Assembly: GCA_039707465.1 (NCBI GenBank)
Contig: CM077644.1
Location: 101,107,875-101,171,874 of the forward strand
Direction of reading: 5' to 3'
DNA length: 64,000 nt
Source of the DNA: Rhabdophis nuchalis
Lineage: Eukaryota > Chordata > Lepidosauria > Squamata > Natricidae
This document shows positions 34,143-46,683 of the stretch, one piece after another. Within the stretch, counting starts at the first letter, position 1. Every line of letters begins with the position of its first letter. A program made the translations under genes and the position numbers. The notes below the pieces were generated by a model, which worked only from the letters and a program-made list of their open reading frames with translations, had not been told where the DNA came from and ran no database searches.

Positions 34143-36002
34143 CCTTATGTGCTTTATTCCACTAATATATTATATAATGTAATTTAGTTAAGTCAAACCC
34201 ACTCTTGGTCCTTGTTTGCCTATCAGCATACATTTCATTCTGTTGTCAGAAAAATTGTAGAAATTACAATGACAGTGGAACAGCCTGAAACTTGCTTCCT
34301 ATATCTTCTTTTCTTGCTATCTAAACACTCTTCACCAGTTTTGGCATTTCTTATCAAAACTAACGGAGGAGGGAGCTACTTCTGTACTGTGACTATATTT
34401 ATCCTAATCCTGATTTATCTTAGAAAGTTATGGACCCAATTATTATCTCACATTTTTTATTTCTATCCCTGAGCCAGCCTTATATGACAGTGTAAAGTTT
34501 TTAATTCACCAAAAAACCCCAATTAGGGCATTTGGGAAATGCAAAGATACTATCTAAGCAAAATATAGTTTCATTGTGGTTTATTGCTATTGTTTTTAAA
34601 CTGACTATCTCTCATATCTGAACCACAGCAGATTTAGAGAGCATTGAGTCCTAAATAAAATCTGGATCAGAACTGTCCATAGCACTGAATTTAAATCTTA
34701 GTCCATCAGGAGTTCAAAACAGCCTTTTAGATGTTTTTGGGTTTTATTTCCAATCAAGAGTCATGACCAATGAGAAGTAAATTAAGAACTGCAGCCCGAA
34801 GTATCCATGACCTATCTTCACTAGACGTTTCCTGATCCTTCACTACTGTTTTCTCAGATTCCTGAGCCTGAGTACACTGTTTATTTCAACAATATCTTCA
34901 TTTAAGATCTCCCATATCTCCTTGAAGTTCATAGGTTTGGACTTACACATACTGTATATACTTCTATTTTCTAGGGTTAAATATGAGTTTTAATCCAAGT
35001 GAAAGCAACCTTTTTTTCTGTTCTGGGATGCCCTGCCCTGCAAATACTGACAAAGCCATTTATAATAAGTTCTGAGGTCTTTAAAACAGATGCTTCAACT
35101 TCAGAGCAACTCTGAAGACTTTGCCACCACTAGCAATGGTTACTTCAATTAACAAAATTAACAGATTATAATGGAGAGTTTGAAAATGAAAAGGAACTTC
35201 ACATACTATATATGGAAGAAACAATGATAATACTGGAGCTCAGGGAAGTTTCTTTTACATCAGTATTAATAACAAACTATATATAGGATCAAACTAGAGA
35301 TGTTAAAAATTGCCATGACTTCAATAGTCATCTTCACATTGTTTACCATCATGTGACCTCTATATAGAATTCTGTTGTCTATAATACACCTAAATGATTT
35401 TGTTGTTTATATATTTCTCTAAAACATCCCACATTATCAGAAACATACCTGATTTGTGCCTATTTTTATTACTCCTTGTTCTCTTTAACTGCAGAAATCC
35501 AAGATTGCATTTAAAATATTTATTGGTTAACAAGGGGGACCATGACAGTAATGCAGAATAGAATTCTATCAATTGTTATCATTTGCTACTGTATAGATTT
35601 TCCAGCAAAAGCTATATTTGCTCAAATTGTCATCCACCAACAGACCTGTCTAAATAAGCAATTTAAAATGAACACATTGGTTGCTAATGGAACACATTAT
35701 CCTTATGTGTGTGGCCTCTATGCACACTTTTTTTATAATGCCAACATTGATTTCTGGTCACAGTAAAACGTAGTTATGTTACAATTTGGAACGTTTATAG
35801 TTTTCTATTTTGCCTTTTCATAAGTGAGCAGAAATATTAAGAAAGTGCAAAGCTACTGAGTAGTAGGCAGCAAATTATTTTTATCTCAAACTTTTACACA
35901 TGGGTTCTACCTTTTATGAAATTAGAAAGGCAAGAAGAGATTCTATTATGTTTATTATTTCTATCTACTCTTTTGACCACATTTGAAAAGCATCAGATTT
36001 GA
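34143..36002. other. intron, nothing recognised
   Basis: About 1.9 kb of AT-rich intron without a supported feature. Confidence 0.4.
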
Positions 36003-36745
36003 GAAGTGGGTTGCAATGCAATCCTGGGCTGCATGAATAGGCGGATAGAATCAAGATTACGTGAACTTTTAATACCGCTTTACAAAGCCTTAGTAAGACC
36101 ACACATGGAATACTGCATCCAGTTCCAATCACCACAATACAGAAAAGATATTGAGACTCTGGAAAGAGCGCAGAGAAGAGCAACAAAAATTATTAGGGAG
36201 CTAGAGGCTAAAACATCTGAAGAACGTTTACAGCAGGGATGTCCAAACTTTGGAACTTTAAGACTTGTGGACTTCAACTCCCAGAATTCCTTCAACTCCC
36301 ATAGCTGGCTGGGGAATTCTGGGAGTTGAAGTCCACAAGTCTTAAAGTTCCCAAGTTTGGACATCCCTGGTTTACAGGAATTGGGTATGTGTAGTCTAAT
36401 GAAAAGGAGGACTAGGGGGAACATGATAGCACTGTTCCAATATCAGAGAGGCTCCTACAAAGATGAGAGGGTCAAAATATTTTCCAATGTACCAATAGGC
36501 AAGACAAGAAACAATGGTTGGAAACTAACCAAGGAGAAAAGCAACCTAGAACTAAGGAGAAATTTCCTAATGGTGAGAAAAATTAATAGAATAACTTGCC
36601 TACAGAAGTTGTGGGTGCTCCATCACTGAAGACTTTAAAAAAGAGGCTGGACAGCCATTTGTCAGAAATGATATATGGCCTCCTGCTCGAACAGGGGGTT
36701 GGATTAGAAGACCTCCGAGCTTCCTTCCAATCCTATTATTTTGCA
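36003..36745 (+). mobile_element. CR1 LINE 3' end, interrupted by a MITE
   Basis: Reads IESRLRELLIPLYKALVRPH, then after the MITE KRRTRGNMIALFQYQRGSY, NLELRRNFLMVRKINR and [19 protein letters not shown], ending in the CR1 3' UTR ('ggattagaagacctccgagc'). Same family as 25055-26230. Confidence 0.9.
36234..36369. mobile_element. palindromic hAT-like MITE, 136 bp
   Basis: Inverted halves with 'cttcaactcccagaattcc', ends cagggatgtcc / ggacatccctg, perfect 8-bp duplication GTTTACAG (36226-36233, 36370-36377). Inserted in CR1. Confidence 0.94.
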
Positions 36746-36788
36746 ATTCTATTCTATGATCATGGCATAATAGATTAAAGATAATCAG

Positions 36789-36864
36789 GGTTGGTTGGTT
36801 GGTTGGTTGGTTGGTTGGTTGGTTGGTTGGTTGGTTGGTTGGTTGGTTGGTTGGTTGGTTGGTT
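36789..36864. repeat. (GGTT)n microsatellite, about 19 units
   Basis: Uninterrupted 76-bp tetranucleotide run immediately before the tail of an inverted L2-like LINE. Confidence 0.98.
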
Positions 36865-37030
36865 TATTTATTCTATTTATAAATTGCACCAATCTCCGTC
36901 AAGACGGACTCTGGGCGGTGCACAGGACATTAAAAAATATACAATAATAAATAACATATGTACAAAGGTTAAAAAGAAATTAAATAATAAACCTGTGCTA
37001 AAAATCCCATTAAAACCTATCTAATCAGCA
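36865..37030 (-). mobile_element. L2-like LINE 3' end
   Basis: Inverted 3' UTR: 'ttatttattctatttataaa', 'gactctgggcggtgcacagg' and 'cctgtgctaaaaatcc'. The (GGTT)n array sits exactly at its A-rich end. Confidence 0.75.
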
Positions 37031-37291
37031 GTAGTTTTGCTAGATACATGATCAGCAGCAACCAAATATTTCCTTTCATGGAGCCAAGCAGAAATCACAC
37101 TTTTTATTCTACTGCTGTTATGTACATAAAAGGGTTATGGCACAAAAAACCAAAGGCCACTCCCTTTGGAACTGCTTATGCTAATTACCCACAGTATTGT
37201 TGCCAGTGGCTCTGGAAAGTTAGCATTTTTAATTGACTGTATGTACAGTAGGTTATTGTTATTAAGAATGCTTCCCTTTCACTTATTGTCT

Positions 37292-37293
<2 letters not shown>

Positions 37294-37352
<59 letters not shown>
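37294..37352. repeat. (CT)n microsatellite, about 29 units
   Basis: Uninterrupted 59-bp dinucleotide run. Confidence 0.98.
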
Positions 37353-37355
<3 letters not shown>

Positions 37356-37676
37356 CTCCTTCCTATCCTGATTCTGCCTATTTTTTTGTTTTGTTTTTTG
37401 TTTGTTTTGTCAGTTAACTCATTTTATATCTGCTGCCTTTAAAAAAAAAAGCTACATTTGTGCTAACTGAAAGTTAGCACTTTTGAACTAAGAAATATGT
37501 CTGTTTGCCCTGATCAGCATAAAGGGACTGACTGAAGTGTGCTGGGTGCATCCTAAAGGGGAAATCACAGTAATTTTCCAGCAAGTTTATCCTCAGTAAA
37601 GGAATGTTAGCGCTTACCGTAAGTTATTTCACTTTTCACTTTTTAATATCACTCACCAGCCAACCACGATACCAGA

Positions 37677-37766
37677 GTTTCTCAACCTCTGCAACTTTAA
37701 AATAAGTGGACTTCAACTCCCAGAATTCTCCAACCATCTTAAAGTGGTCAAGGTTGAGAAACATGG
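37677..37766. mobile_element. decayed palindromic MITE
   Basis: Contains 'gtggacttcaactcccagaa' and ends 'tttctcaacctctgcaac' / 'ggttgagaaacatgg'. Second half is truncated. Confidence 0.6.
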
Positions 37767-37774
37767 CTTTAGGC

Positions 37775-38215
37775 CAGCGATGGCAAACCTTTTTCTAAAG
37801 GTGTGCCAAAACAGTGTGTTTGCACGCTATTGCATGCACACATGCCCACCCATCTGCGCATGTGCGAGTGACCCCCCCCCCACACACACACACATGCGCT
37901 AGCAACTCCTGCATGCATGCGCATGGGGGGATTTTCCCCCTCTGGAGGCTTTTCTGAAGCCTGGGGAGGGCAAAAACAGCCTCCCCCAGCCCTCCACGGG
38001 GCTTATGGGGGGCCAGGAGGGCTGTTTTCACCCTCCCTAAGCTTCACGAAAGCCTCCGGAGTCTGAGGAGGGAGAAAAACAGATCCAATAGGCCAACCAG
38101 AAATTCGGAAATGAGGAAGGGTGAAAACAGCCTGTCCCGACCTTCTGGAAGGGCGAAAATCAGCTGGCCGGCACATGCCGGAGATGAGGGCTGCCCAGAG
38201 CTGCTGTGCTGGTAT
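37775..38215 (-). mobile_element. hAT-type MITE (CAGTGATGGCGAACC family), right end lost
   Basis: Starts cagcgatggcaaacc; the GC-rich body matches 22022-22381 and 48019-48644. No recognisable right terminus. Confidence 0.7.
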
Positions 38216-38681
38216 CCACTTTAATCAAAACCCTGCTGGGTAGGACTGTTAGAAATATTCGGTAATCAACACAGTTCTAATCCCTTGATCAATTTTTAAT
38301 TTTCTATTTCTGTTTTCTCCTTTTTGCGTCCAATTAAAATTGGTCAACGGCAGGTTGAAGAGCAGTGCCATAATGATGCCAAAACAGAAATAAAGCTGCC
38401 TTTTAGTTTAAGAGTCCATCTCTAGTCATTCCCTACCTGGCTTCCCAAGCTAAGCATTTTTGTGGGAAATGCCATGAATGTCTTCATCCAAACTGCAGTT
38501 ACCTTAGGTGGATGGCAGCTTCCTCACGTGGAGAGCAAGCCATCATGACACACACACACTTTCTCAAGATATACTTCTTCTTGAACTCACAAACCTCCTG
38601 CAAGGTGGCATAGACTGGGAGAGAGTGATTGTCAAATATTTTGTTTAAGTGTATTACTATATTTTCCCTCTCTTCAAAAGG

Positions 38682-38731
38682 GGTGTGTGTGTGTGTGTGT
38701 GTGAGTGAGAGGGAGGGAGGGAGGGAGGGAA
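38682..38731. repeat. (GT)n followed by (GAGG)n
   Basis: (GT)n to 38702, then purine-only GAGG repeats to 38731. Confidence 0.95.
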
Positions 38732-39111
38732 AGGGAGAATGAGAGAATGAATCTAAAATAATAGTTTACTTTTGGGTTAATATGGAATTTTAGCCAGATC
38801 ACATAGTCTAATGATCTATTGTTCTCAAAAGGAATCCTTGTTAGCAAAGCTGGCTTCCATATAATTTCTTCCTTTTGAGCAGTTTTTCTTAAAGTGTGGT
38901 GTGAGGAGCCATGCAAGTCCCCCGAGACCGTCTCACAGGGTTAAAATCAAGATTACTTGACAGATATTAAAGACATTTGCAAAAATGTTTTAAAATGTAC
39001 TTCTTCTCATTAAAAATGCAAGGTTTTTAATGAGAAATATTTGTGTTAACCTCTACTATCTAATGTGATATTGCTGGTTTGACATGATTCAATAAACATT
39101 CATGTACAAAT

Positions 39112-39455
39112 GTAAAAATGGTAAGGGTTTCCCCTCTCCAGTCATATCTGACTCTAGGGGGCAGTGTTCATCTCTCTTTCTTAGCCAAGGGAGTCAGCAT
39201 TGTCCAATGAGACTTCCATGTTCATGTGGCCAGCGTGACTGTACATCAAGGTGCACAGATCTGTTATCTTCCCACCCAAGTGGTACCTATTTATCTACTC
39301 ACGTTTGCATGCTTTCAAGCTGCTAGGGAGGCACAAGCTGGGGCAAGTAGTAGGAACTCACCCATCACGCTACACTTGGATCCTGAACCCAGACTTTAGC
39401 TTTCCAGCTGACAAGCTATGTCTTTAACTATCATATCCCACCTCTACAGGTGTGT
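39112..39455 (-). mobile_element. tRNA-derived SINE, near full length, diverged
   Basis: The tRNA-like head is on the minus strand near 39455 (B-box-like 'gggttcaggatcc') and the tail 'taagggtttcccct' lies near 39120. The tail family recurs at 7166-7226. Confidence 0.6.
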
Positions 39456-40203
39456 ACATTTTAATTTTATGTATATTTATCATATGTTGATAAATATAAA
39501 CTATGGAAATAAAAGTTACTTGGGGTTCCATACTTTTTAAAAGTGGAAATGGGTGAACAAAATGTTTAAGAAACATTCCTCACCTATTATTCAGTATTTT
39601 TTCAGGAATCTTCTGCAGTAAGTACTGATACTGTTACATTTTATGTTGCTATCCTGTGAGCACCAGAAATGGACTCTAAATATGTCAAAAGAACAAGCAG
39701 TAATGCTAAGTAGATAAGAATATGTACCAGTCCTGTTTTGCTATAAAGGAAAGAAGGTGAATTCTCATATGACAATATAATGTGGCATAAACCATGGCTT
39801 TAAAAACTCTTTTCCTCATTTCAGTACTTGACCAGACATTATGCGCTGTGTCACAGGGGTTTATACAGTAAAATTATATGTCACTTCTTATAAAACTGAA
39901 ATAATGTGATATGAAACACAAGAGCAGGATGTGGCAAATCATAAATATATTCACATATTTCCTATGGAGAAGGAAATGTATTATTTCAATGGTTCCTTTT
40001 CCATAAACAATTAAAATGATAACATTATGTTTATAGTTTGTAAGTGAACATTTTTAATATTTAAGCCATTTTTTTTCTTGGAATGCAAATGAACTTGCGC
40101 TCCAAGAAGGAATTAGAAAATAAAAGAACTGATAAAAACCAGTAAGAAATCTATTTTTATCACTTGGTAATTTAGGATTACACCTATATACTATTCAGTG
40201 TTT

Positions 40204-40250
40204 ATAGAATAGAATAGAATAGAATAGAATAGAATAGAATAGAATAGAAT
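40204..40250. repeat. (AATAG)n microsatellite next to a retroposon tail
   Basis: Nine pentamer units directly followed by 'ctttatggaccaagtgtgat', the inverted end of a dispersed element. From memory, such arrays attach to a CR1/L3-type LINE family in advanced snakes. Confidence 0.8.
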
Positions 40251-40650
40251 TCTTTATGGACCAAGTGTGATTAGACACAAAAGAAATTTGACTTTCTGTC
40301 ACTGATATCCAATCATTTTACATGGGATGTAATGGGATAGATAACTTAGATCAGATTGACCATAATCTCTTCTGTAACATTTAATTAAATGTTTCTTCAT
40401 CTAAAACAACAATGCGACACCAAAGTTGTCCATGAAAACATAGCATGCCAGAATGAAAGCCCCATGACATATTATTCTTCTATAGCCGATAACAGCTCCA
40501 GATTGTTCTGGCTGCAGAAGAAATGAGCCAAGGTGTCCGAGGCCTGGTTGCAATTATCTGAAGCCGAAGACGTTCCTGAAGGCCTATGATAGTGAAAAGG
40601 GAGAACAGGGGCGACATGCGCAAGTGAGGTGTGTCAGTGGACGACAAACC

Positions 40651-40731
40651 CCCTTCCAAAAATAAGACCTGGTGCTTTTTTGGTTGCAAAAATAATTATA
40701 AGACAGGATCTTATTTTTGGGGAAACACGGG
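40651..40731. mobile_element. 'gtttcccc-aaaataagac' MITE, short copy
   Basis: 'ccttccaaaaataagacctgg' at one end and 'cttatttttggggaaacacg' at the other are the two termini of the family with most of the middle deleted. Confidence 0.65.
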
Positions 40732-41751
40732 TACCCAGATTTTTCTTATATATGTTTTTAAATCAACAAATGTACAATAAAATTATTCTTTCATATTTTT
40801 AGATTTCTCAGTAATTTTTTCCTCAATGAAGAGGGGGGGAAATCAATTCTGGACACTTCCTACCTGGTATAAAGGCTCACTTGAATCTCACAGCTATTGA
40901 ATAAATTATGTACATATTTTATCACTTCTCCTATTATTCTATTATCTATATTGTAGCCTTATGGTTTTTCAGTATTTTTCACATTTATTACTTTCTTTAT
41001 ATCATTTTGTCTTGTGCTATATATTTATGATATTATTTTAAATTCCTCCATTAAATTTTCACCATCATTTTGAGATCTCGGAAATAAAGTATACTTTTCC
41101 AGCATTCTCTCATTTCAGTTTTATCCCGAATTACTCTTATTTTTAATTGCATTTACTCTGTTGGAGGCCTCTGATCTTGCCCTCTTTATTACGTCTAAGA
41201 TTATTTTTTGTTTTCAACCAAATTGCTCTGCATTTTCTCTGCATTCATAACTGTCTTTCCTCTCTGATTATATTCTTTCCAATTATTTTTCTCTCGCTAT
41301 ATCCATTATACAATATATTTCTCTCATCATGCTTGGAACTTTTTTGCATTTTTTTTTCCTTATCCACAGCCTTTCAATGCATTTAGATTTTCTTTCAGTT
41401 TAACTCCATACTGTCTGATGGCATTTTACAACATATCTATTTTCAAGCAGATGCAACATTCTTTTATTTACATCCGCTTTTCAATCATTTTACTTGAAAG
41501 ATCAGTCTGTCTTGTTATGTTCATATAGGATTTGTACTTTCTCTTCCTGGATAATTCTACTTCCATTCTCTTTAATATCACTCTTTTGTTTTAATTCCAT
41601 GTCCATTTTTCCCCAAATCCATTATTGAAGCCATCCCAAAATGGGACTTTTCCACATTACCAACATCTCATTGTTATAACCTATATTAATTCTCTCAATC
41701 TTTTATTATAAGCAATCAAATCAGTTGGATGTTTGGATTTATATTAATTAA
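40732..41751. other. intron, T-rich on the plus strand, possibly old antisense LINE
   Basis: A long pyrimidine-rich stretch ('ctctcatttcag', 'tttctctcgctat') with no boundary or frame I can assign. Confidence 0.3.
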
Positions 41752-41930
41752 TTTAATTTAATTTAATTTATTTCAATTTATATACCGCGCCTTCTCCACC
41801 GAAGTGGACCCAGGGCGGTGCACAGGAATTTAAAACAACGATAATAAAATACAATAAATACAATAAATAGATAAAAAGAATTAAATCACAGCCTGTGCTA
41901 AAACTTCCCCCTAAAAAATCTAATATCACT
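41752..41930 (-). mobile_element. L2-like LINE 3' end
   Basis: Inverted 3' UTR after a (TTTAA)n tail: 'ataccgcgccttctccaccg', 'gacccagggcggtgcacagg' and 'cctgtgctaaaacttcccc'. Confidence 0.8.
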
Positions 41931-41976
41931 ATGTCTTTATTTTCCTGCAAATTTTCAAGGAGGAAACCATAGCGAT
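41931..41976 (+). repeat. 46-bp direct repeat, copy 1
   Basis: Same 46 bp as 42125-42170 with two differences ('atgtctttattttc' to 'gaaaccatagcgat'). Begins exactly at the end of the L2-like fragment. Confidence 0.9.
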
Positions 41977-42124
41977 TCCTTTGCTATAGGAATATATGAA
42001 TAAAATTATAAACTCACCAACCCTGTGAATTCTTACTTTCATATATACTTGCATAGACAATTTAAATGACATCAGTTCATTATTTCTGATGTACTTTTTT
42101 AGTTTTCATTCTAAATCTATATCT

Positions 42125-42170
42125 ATGTCTTTATTTTCTTGCAAATTTTCAAGGTGGAAACCATAGCGAT
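42125..42170 (+). repeat. 46-bp direct repeat, copy 2
   Basis: Partner of 41931-41976, 194 bp downstream in the same orientation. Confidence 0.9.
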
Positions 42171-43124
42171 AACCTTGGAAAAGTATCAGAAACTGTTAAC
42201 AAAAACAGTATCTAAGTATGTTTTGAGCCCAGGATGAAAGGAAAGAGTTAGAAAGAGTCTGTCTCTTTTCTGATTCTCTGGGATTAAGAGACGAGGTTGG
42301 AAAAGAAAAATGCAGTAACACTTGTACAATTCTGTTACTGTAGTCTTTGTCAATAACTATAATTCTAATATCTTTATGGAGTCTATTTCTTGCTCTCAAT
42401 TCCACATAACAAAATTAGATTATGTCCATTCAAATTTCTAACATTCTTCCAATTTATCTAAGTTTTACAGAATGAAAATTCATTCATTTTTCTTTCTTTT
42501 CTTTTGTTATTTTATGCATGTTACTTTTTAAATCCACTTACACTCCAAGGTCTTCACAGAAACTGACTTCTACTACCCACTGTAATTGCCATCAATTAAC
42601 ACATTCACATACTACTTTTTAATAAGCTAGTGAAATTGTAAACTAGGTTACTGCTTAGTTATTCCCTTGCTATAGGCAGAATTTCCTGCTAATGGTAAGA
42701 ATAATGGTAATACATTTTGATACACTTTGATCAATATATCGCAACCAAAGCCTACTTTTATACAAACATGCTTGGATAAAGAGTCACTTTGTGTGAAATG
42801 CATAGCCATCTAAAGTTTACACATTTAAATATATGTCCATATTATTCTATGTTTTCTAATATCCAAAATACTATTGGAGGTGGCTACAAAATTGGTGACA
42901 GACTCCGCTTCCTCCCGTCCTTGCTCTCTGCTCTACACTCAGCCATCTTTTTGGTTACCATGTTGATGAAATATTCTCGTTGTGTTCCTTTGTATGTTTA
43001 TTTTATTGTTCTATTATTTTACTTCTGTATGGTTCACACGCCTTTCATTTTACTTCCTTTTTATTATTAGACACCTAGAGCTTCATGGCGAGATAATAGG
43101 AAATAAAATTTAATAATACTAAAA
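42171..43124. other. intron, nothing recognised
   Basis: No exon or repeat boundary found. Confidence 0.4.
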
Positions 43125-43371
43125 CCCATAGTAAGAGGGGCCTTGGGTGCAATCCCAAAACAACTGGAGATTCACATAAACACCATCGGCATTGACAAAT
43201 TCGCCATCAGTCAATTGCAAAGGGTGACTTTACTCAAAACAGCTTCCCTCTTGCAATGATATCTGTGACACTATCAAACATCCAGATCTGTCTACCTCAG
43301 GTCCTTAGAAACAAAAATGCCAAACACAGTCTGAACACCTGGCTGACTGTGCAACAAACCACAATAATAAT
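43125..43371 (+). mobile_element. R4-like LINE 3' end
   Basis: Reads PIVRGALGAIPKQLEIHINT, then ISQLQRVTLLKTASLLQ and a stop: the C-terminal block of R4-type LINEs. It ends in 'actgtgcaacaaaccacaat' and a short (AAT)n tail. Confidence 0.7.
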
Positions 43372-46090
43372 AATCCGCCTCCCACCAACTAGGAGAGATA
43401 TGCAGTATACTGGCATACAATCAAAATTCCGATATTCAAAATATGCACTATACTGGCTCGTTGCATTTTGAAAATATTCTTCCTCATGGACAATTGGTTG
43501 CATAACATTGTCTCCTCAACCATACACATATGAACAAAACAACCCTCTGAGTTACAACGTACTGACATTTTTCTTTAAATTTTTTTATACCAAAACTTAC
43601 CAATCAGAGGCAATTAAGTGGGTTGGAATAAAGTTCAATAGTTCCTCAATATAATATAGGTACAGGACAGGACAGAAGCTGCTTCTTCTACTGCTTCTAA
43701 ATCTCCTGGCCTGGGAGAGATCCTGTCAGTCAGTCATGCTATCTTCATTATATTGCTGTCTGACAGCATTCAGAATGAACTGTTTGCCTTTGGGTAGTGC
43801 AGGAGACTGGATTTTATCTGTCATGCATAAATGCTACTTATCTGCCCTGAACCCTGGGGATAGTGCAAGCAGTAAATCAATAAATATGTAAATGAATATA
43901 ATTGGATAGGGAAAGGGGAAATAATACTCCTACAGAGAAGGAAATCAACAGGATGAGCTGACGTCTTAACACCAAAACCTGAGCTAATGTAAGAGCCTGG
44001 GACTAGATTAAGTTGAAAAATGGAGAAAGACATTTTAAATTCCTTGGCACATACAAAAAAAATTTGACTGGCATTTTTGTGCAATCAGAAAATCTGCGTC
44101 TTTGCCCACTCTGATTAATTCTTCATATTTGGAGCACAGCCGCTTGACACCTCTGGAGAACATGGTTTAACTTGCCATCCCATTTAAGCTTCCACCACAC
44201 TGTAGCAATTACAAAAAGGCTGCATTAGAAAGCCACTATATTTTTATTATAATATTCCCCATCATACAGAATTCTCACATGCATCATCTTAATGTGTTGT
44301 TGTTTGCTAGCCAGTCTAAGGAGAAAATATTAGAAAAGGATTGTACAGTACAACAGAATGGGTATTAATTCTTTGGAGGAAGAATGAGACATTAAAATCT
44401 TTTCTCTCTCATAAAAGTCCAGATCCTAAAAGTAAAATAATAAATTAAATGTTCACATCCTTTCTGATACACATTTTCTTGCTATGCTAATTTTTCTATT
44501 TTAAAAAATGCTAAACCAAAAAATGGTAATATGTCTTTCAACTTAAGCATTTATGCTACGTGAATGCCTTTAGCTCTAATGCTAACAAAAGTCTAAATAC
44601 AAGATTTTTATATAATATGCAATCCTAAGCCACCAGTCTGATTTCTTAAGCATAAAAACTTAACACCAGGCTCTATTAAAGACTGTTATTAGAATGGTAG
44701 ATTGAAGTCAAAAGATTCATAAGAGAAATCAAAGCAAAGACAAATTTGAAAGTGGAGACTTTTAAATTCATAATTTAGTCTTCTCGCAGCTTTCTCCATC
44801 CCCCAAATCCAGTTCTTGAACTTATTTAACATCATCCCTAAGTGCCATGCATTTGTCATTTAATAATTTTAATAATTTTAAGGACACCTACCCATCCATT
44901 TTCCCTTCCAGGCTGGCCAGACTTCATCGTTCTTCATATAAGTTTTATAAACTACATCCATATAATTTTGGGACCTATACACAAATTCCCTGTCTTCTTC
45001 CTAGTTCTTTGTAATTTCACTTGTTGCATGAAAGTGATTGGGGGGGAGGGGAGGTTTCCTACAGACTTTCTGTATCTGGTGAGACTCGTTCAAAGATTTA
45101 CTGTACATTTCCAATAATACAGACTCTTCCCTATTTCCAGAAGAGGTAATTGGTTAAGACTATATTTAAAGGCCATTTTTTTGTATATCCACAAGTTGTC
45201 TATCCTAAATAAATAAATTCTTTTGCTTACACTGACAAATCTACAGGTCCACGCACAACCCATCACATATGACCTCTTTTCCTCTAAACTATGCTCCTGC
45301 AGCTACTATTCAATACTGGCCAAACTTCAGCAATTAAAAGCAATGCTTACTTTCACCTTCCCATGTCAAGGCCATAGCAGAGTTATTGCTTAAACTCATT
45401 ACAAACACTTCAATTACATCTTGAGGAACTGCTTTCCCAAGGCACTTAATTAATAACTTTCCTCCTCCTACCTATATGCTGAGGAACTTCAACCTATTAC
45501 ACTGCCAGGAATTAAAATAATATATATTTATGGAGATAAAATACTTTAAATGTTCAATAATAAAGTAGGTAAATGTGAGAATTTTCCTATATGTATTTTT
45601 AAACAAAGCTAGCTAAACTCGAAACCAAATGAAATACTAGTCTAAAAAGATGTAACTTAAGCAAGGTCTAGTTGATATAAACTACAGCTCATCTGAAAAA
45701 AATAATTGCCTTTCACAAAACATCTAATCAGTCTGGATATAGCTGGGTAAGACCCTCCACTTAGGAATTTCTGAACCTGCAGTCAATTTTTTTAAATAAT
45801 AAAATGTAATGGACAACAGTCCAGATTTTCTCATGTGCTCAGATTCCAGTTTCCAGAATCCTTTGGCACTTTGATTGATGGAGAAGCTATTAGAGGAAAT
45901 TTAAGATATTCACATTTCCTTCTCCATACCTTTTGGTCCAAAATAAATAAGGAATACTAGGGCATACACTGCTATAGTATGAAAAGAATGTGGTTTTATC
46001 TTTCAGAAATAAATTACTGTACACCTTCATGTCCTCTTCATTAACTAAATAAAGGCTTTATTAATTTTACAGAATTAAGGATGCCAGATA
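43372..46090. other. intron, nothing recognised
   Basis: About 2.7 kb. No exon, RNA gene or repeat boundary supported; a G run sits at 45043-45055. Confidence 0.4.
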
Positions 46091-46093
46091 TAG

Positions 46094-46307
46094 GGGTGGC
46101 ATCAAGCTCTCGTCTCACAATCAGGAGGTTGTGAGTTTGAACCTAGATAGCAGTAGCAGTATTTCTCTGTTAGGGCACAAGGAGAAAATATCTGCTGTGA
46201 GCTCTGTATAAGCATCAGGGAGAACATCTGGCCAGTCAACACTCAGCTCCATTCAGTCGCCCTGACTCCACCCTGATGCAAGGGATTGTAAAAAGAAAAG
46301 AAAAGAA
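46094..46307 (+). mobile_element. tRNA-derived SINE
   Basis: Head 'ggtggcatcaagctctc' with a B-box-like 'gtgagtttgaacct', a unique body, and an (AAAAG)n tail at 46291-46306. Confidence 0.65.
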
Positions 46308-46656
46308 TGCCAGAGATATCCCCTAAATGTATATGAGCATTTCAATCACTAAACTGACCCACCCACCAATTTAGATCTGAATTAATTATTAAAATTTACA
46401 AACCATTTCTTAGCTTGACTAATTTATTTTTTATTAAAATGCCTTCATTTGTTCAAACCTTATTCTGGATAGAAACACTGCATGCTTATTCATTTCTCCT
46501 TAAGAGTAAAGGGCGTGTGAATGTGCATTTGACATATGTCCGTGTGCACATTAAAAAGCAGTTAAACAAGCTTTCTCTAAATATTTTATTTTCTAGGTGT
46601 TGTGAAAATGAAGGGCATGGTAATAGTTTATAGGTGGGCTCAAATAAATACTACAT

Positions 46657-46683
46657 GCGCGCGCACACACACACACACACACA
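46657..46683. repeat. (GC)n(AC)n microsatellite
   Basis: gcgcgcgc running into (ac)n. Confidence 0.95.
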
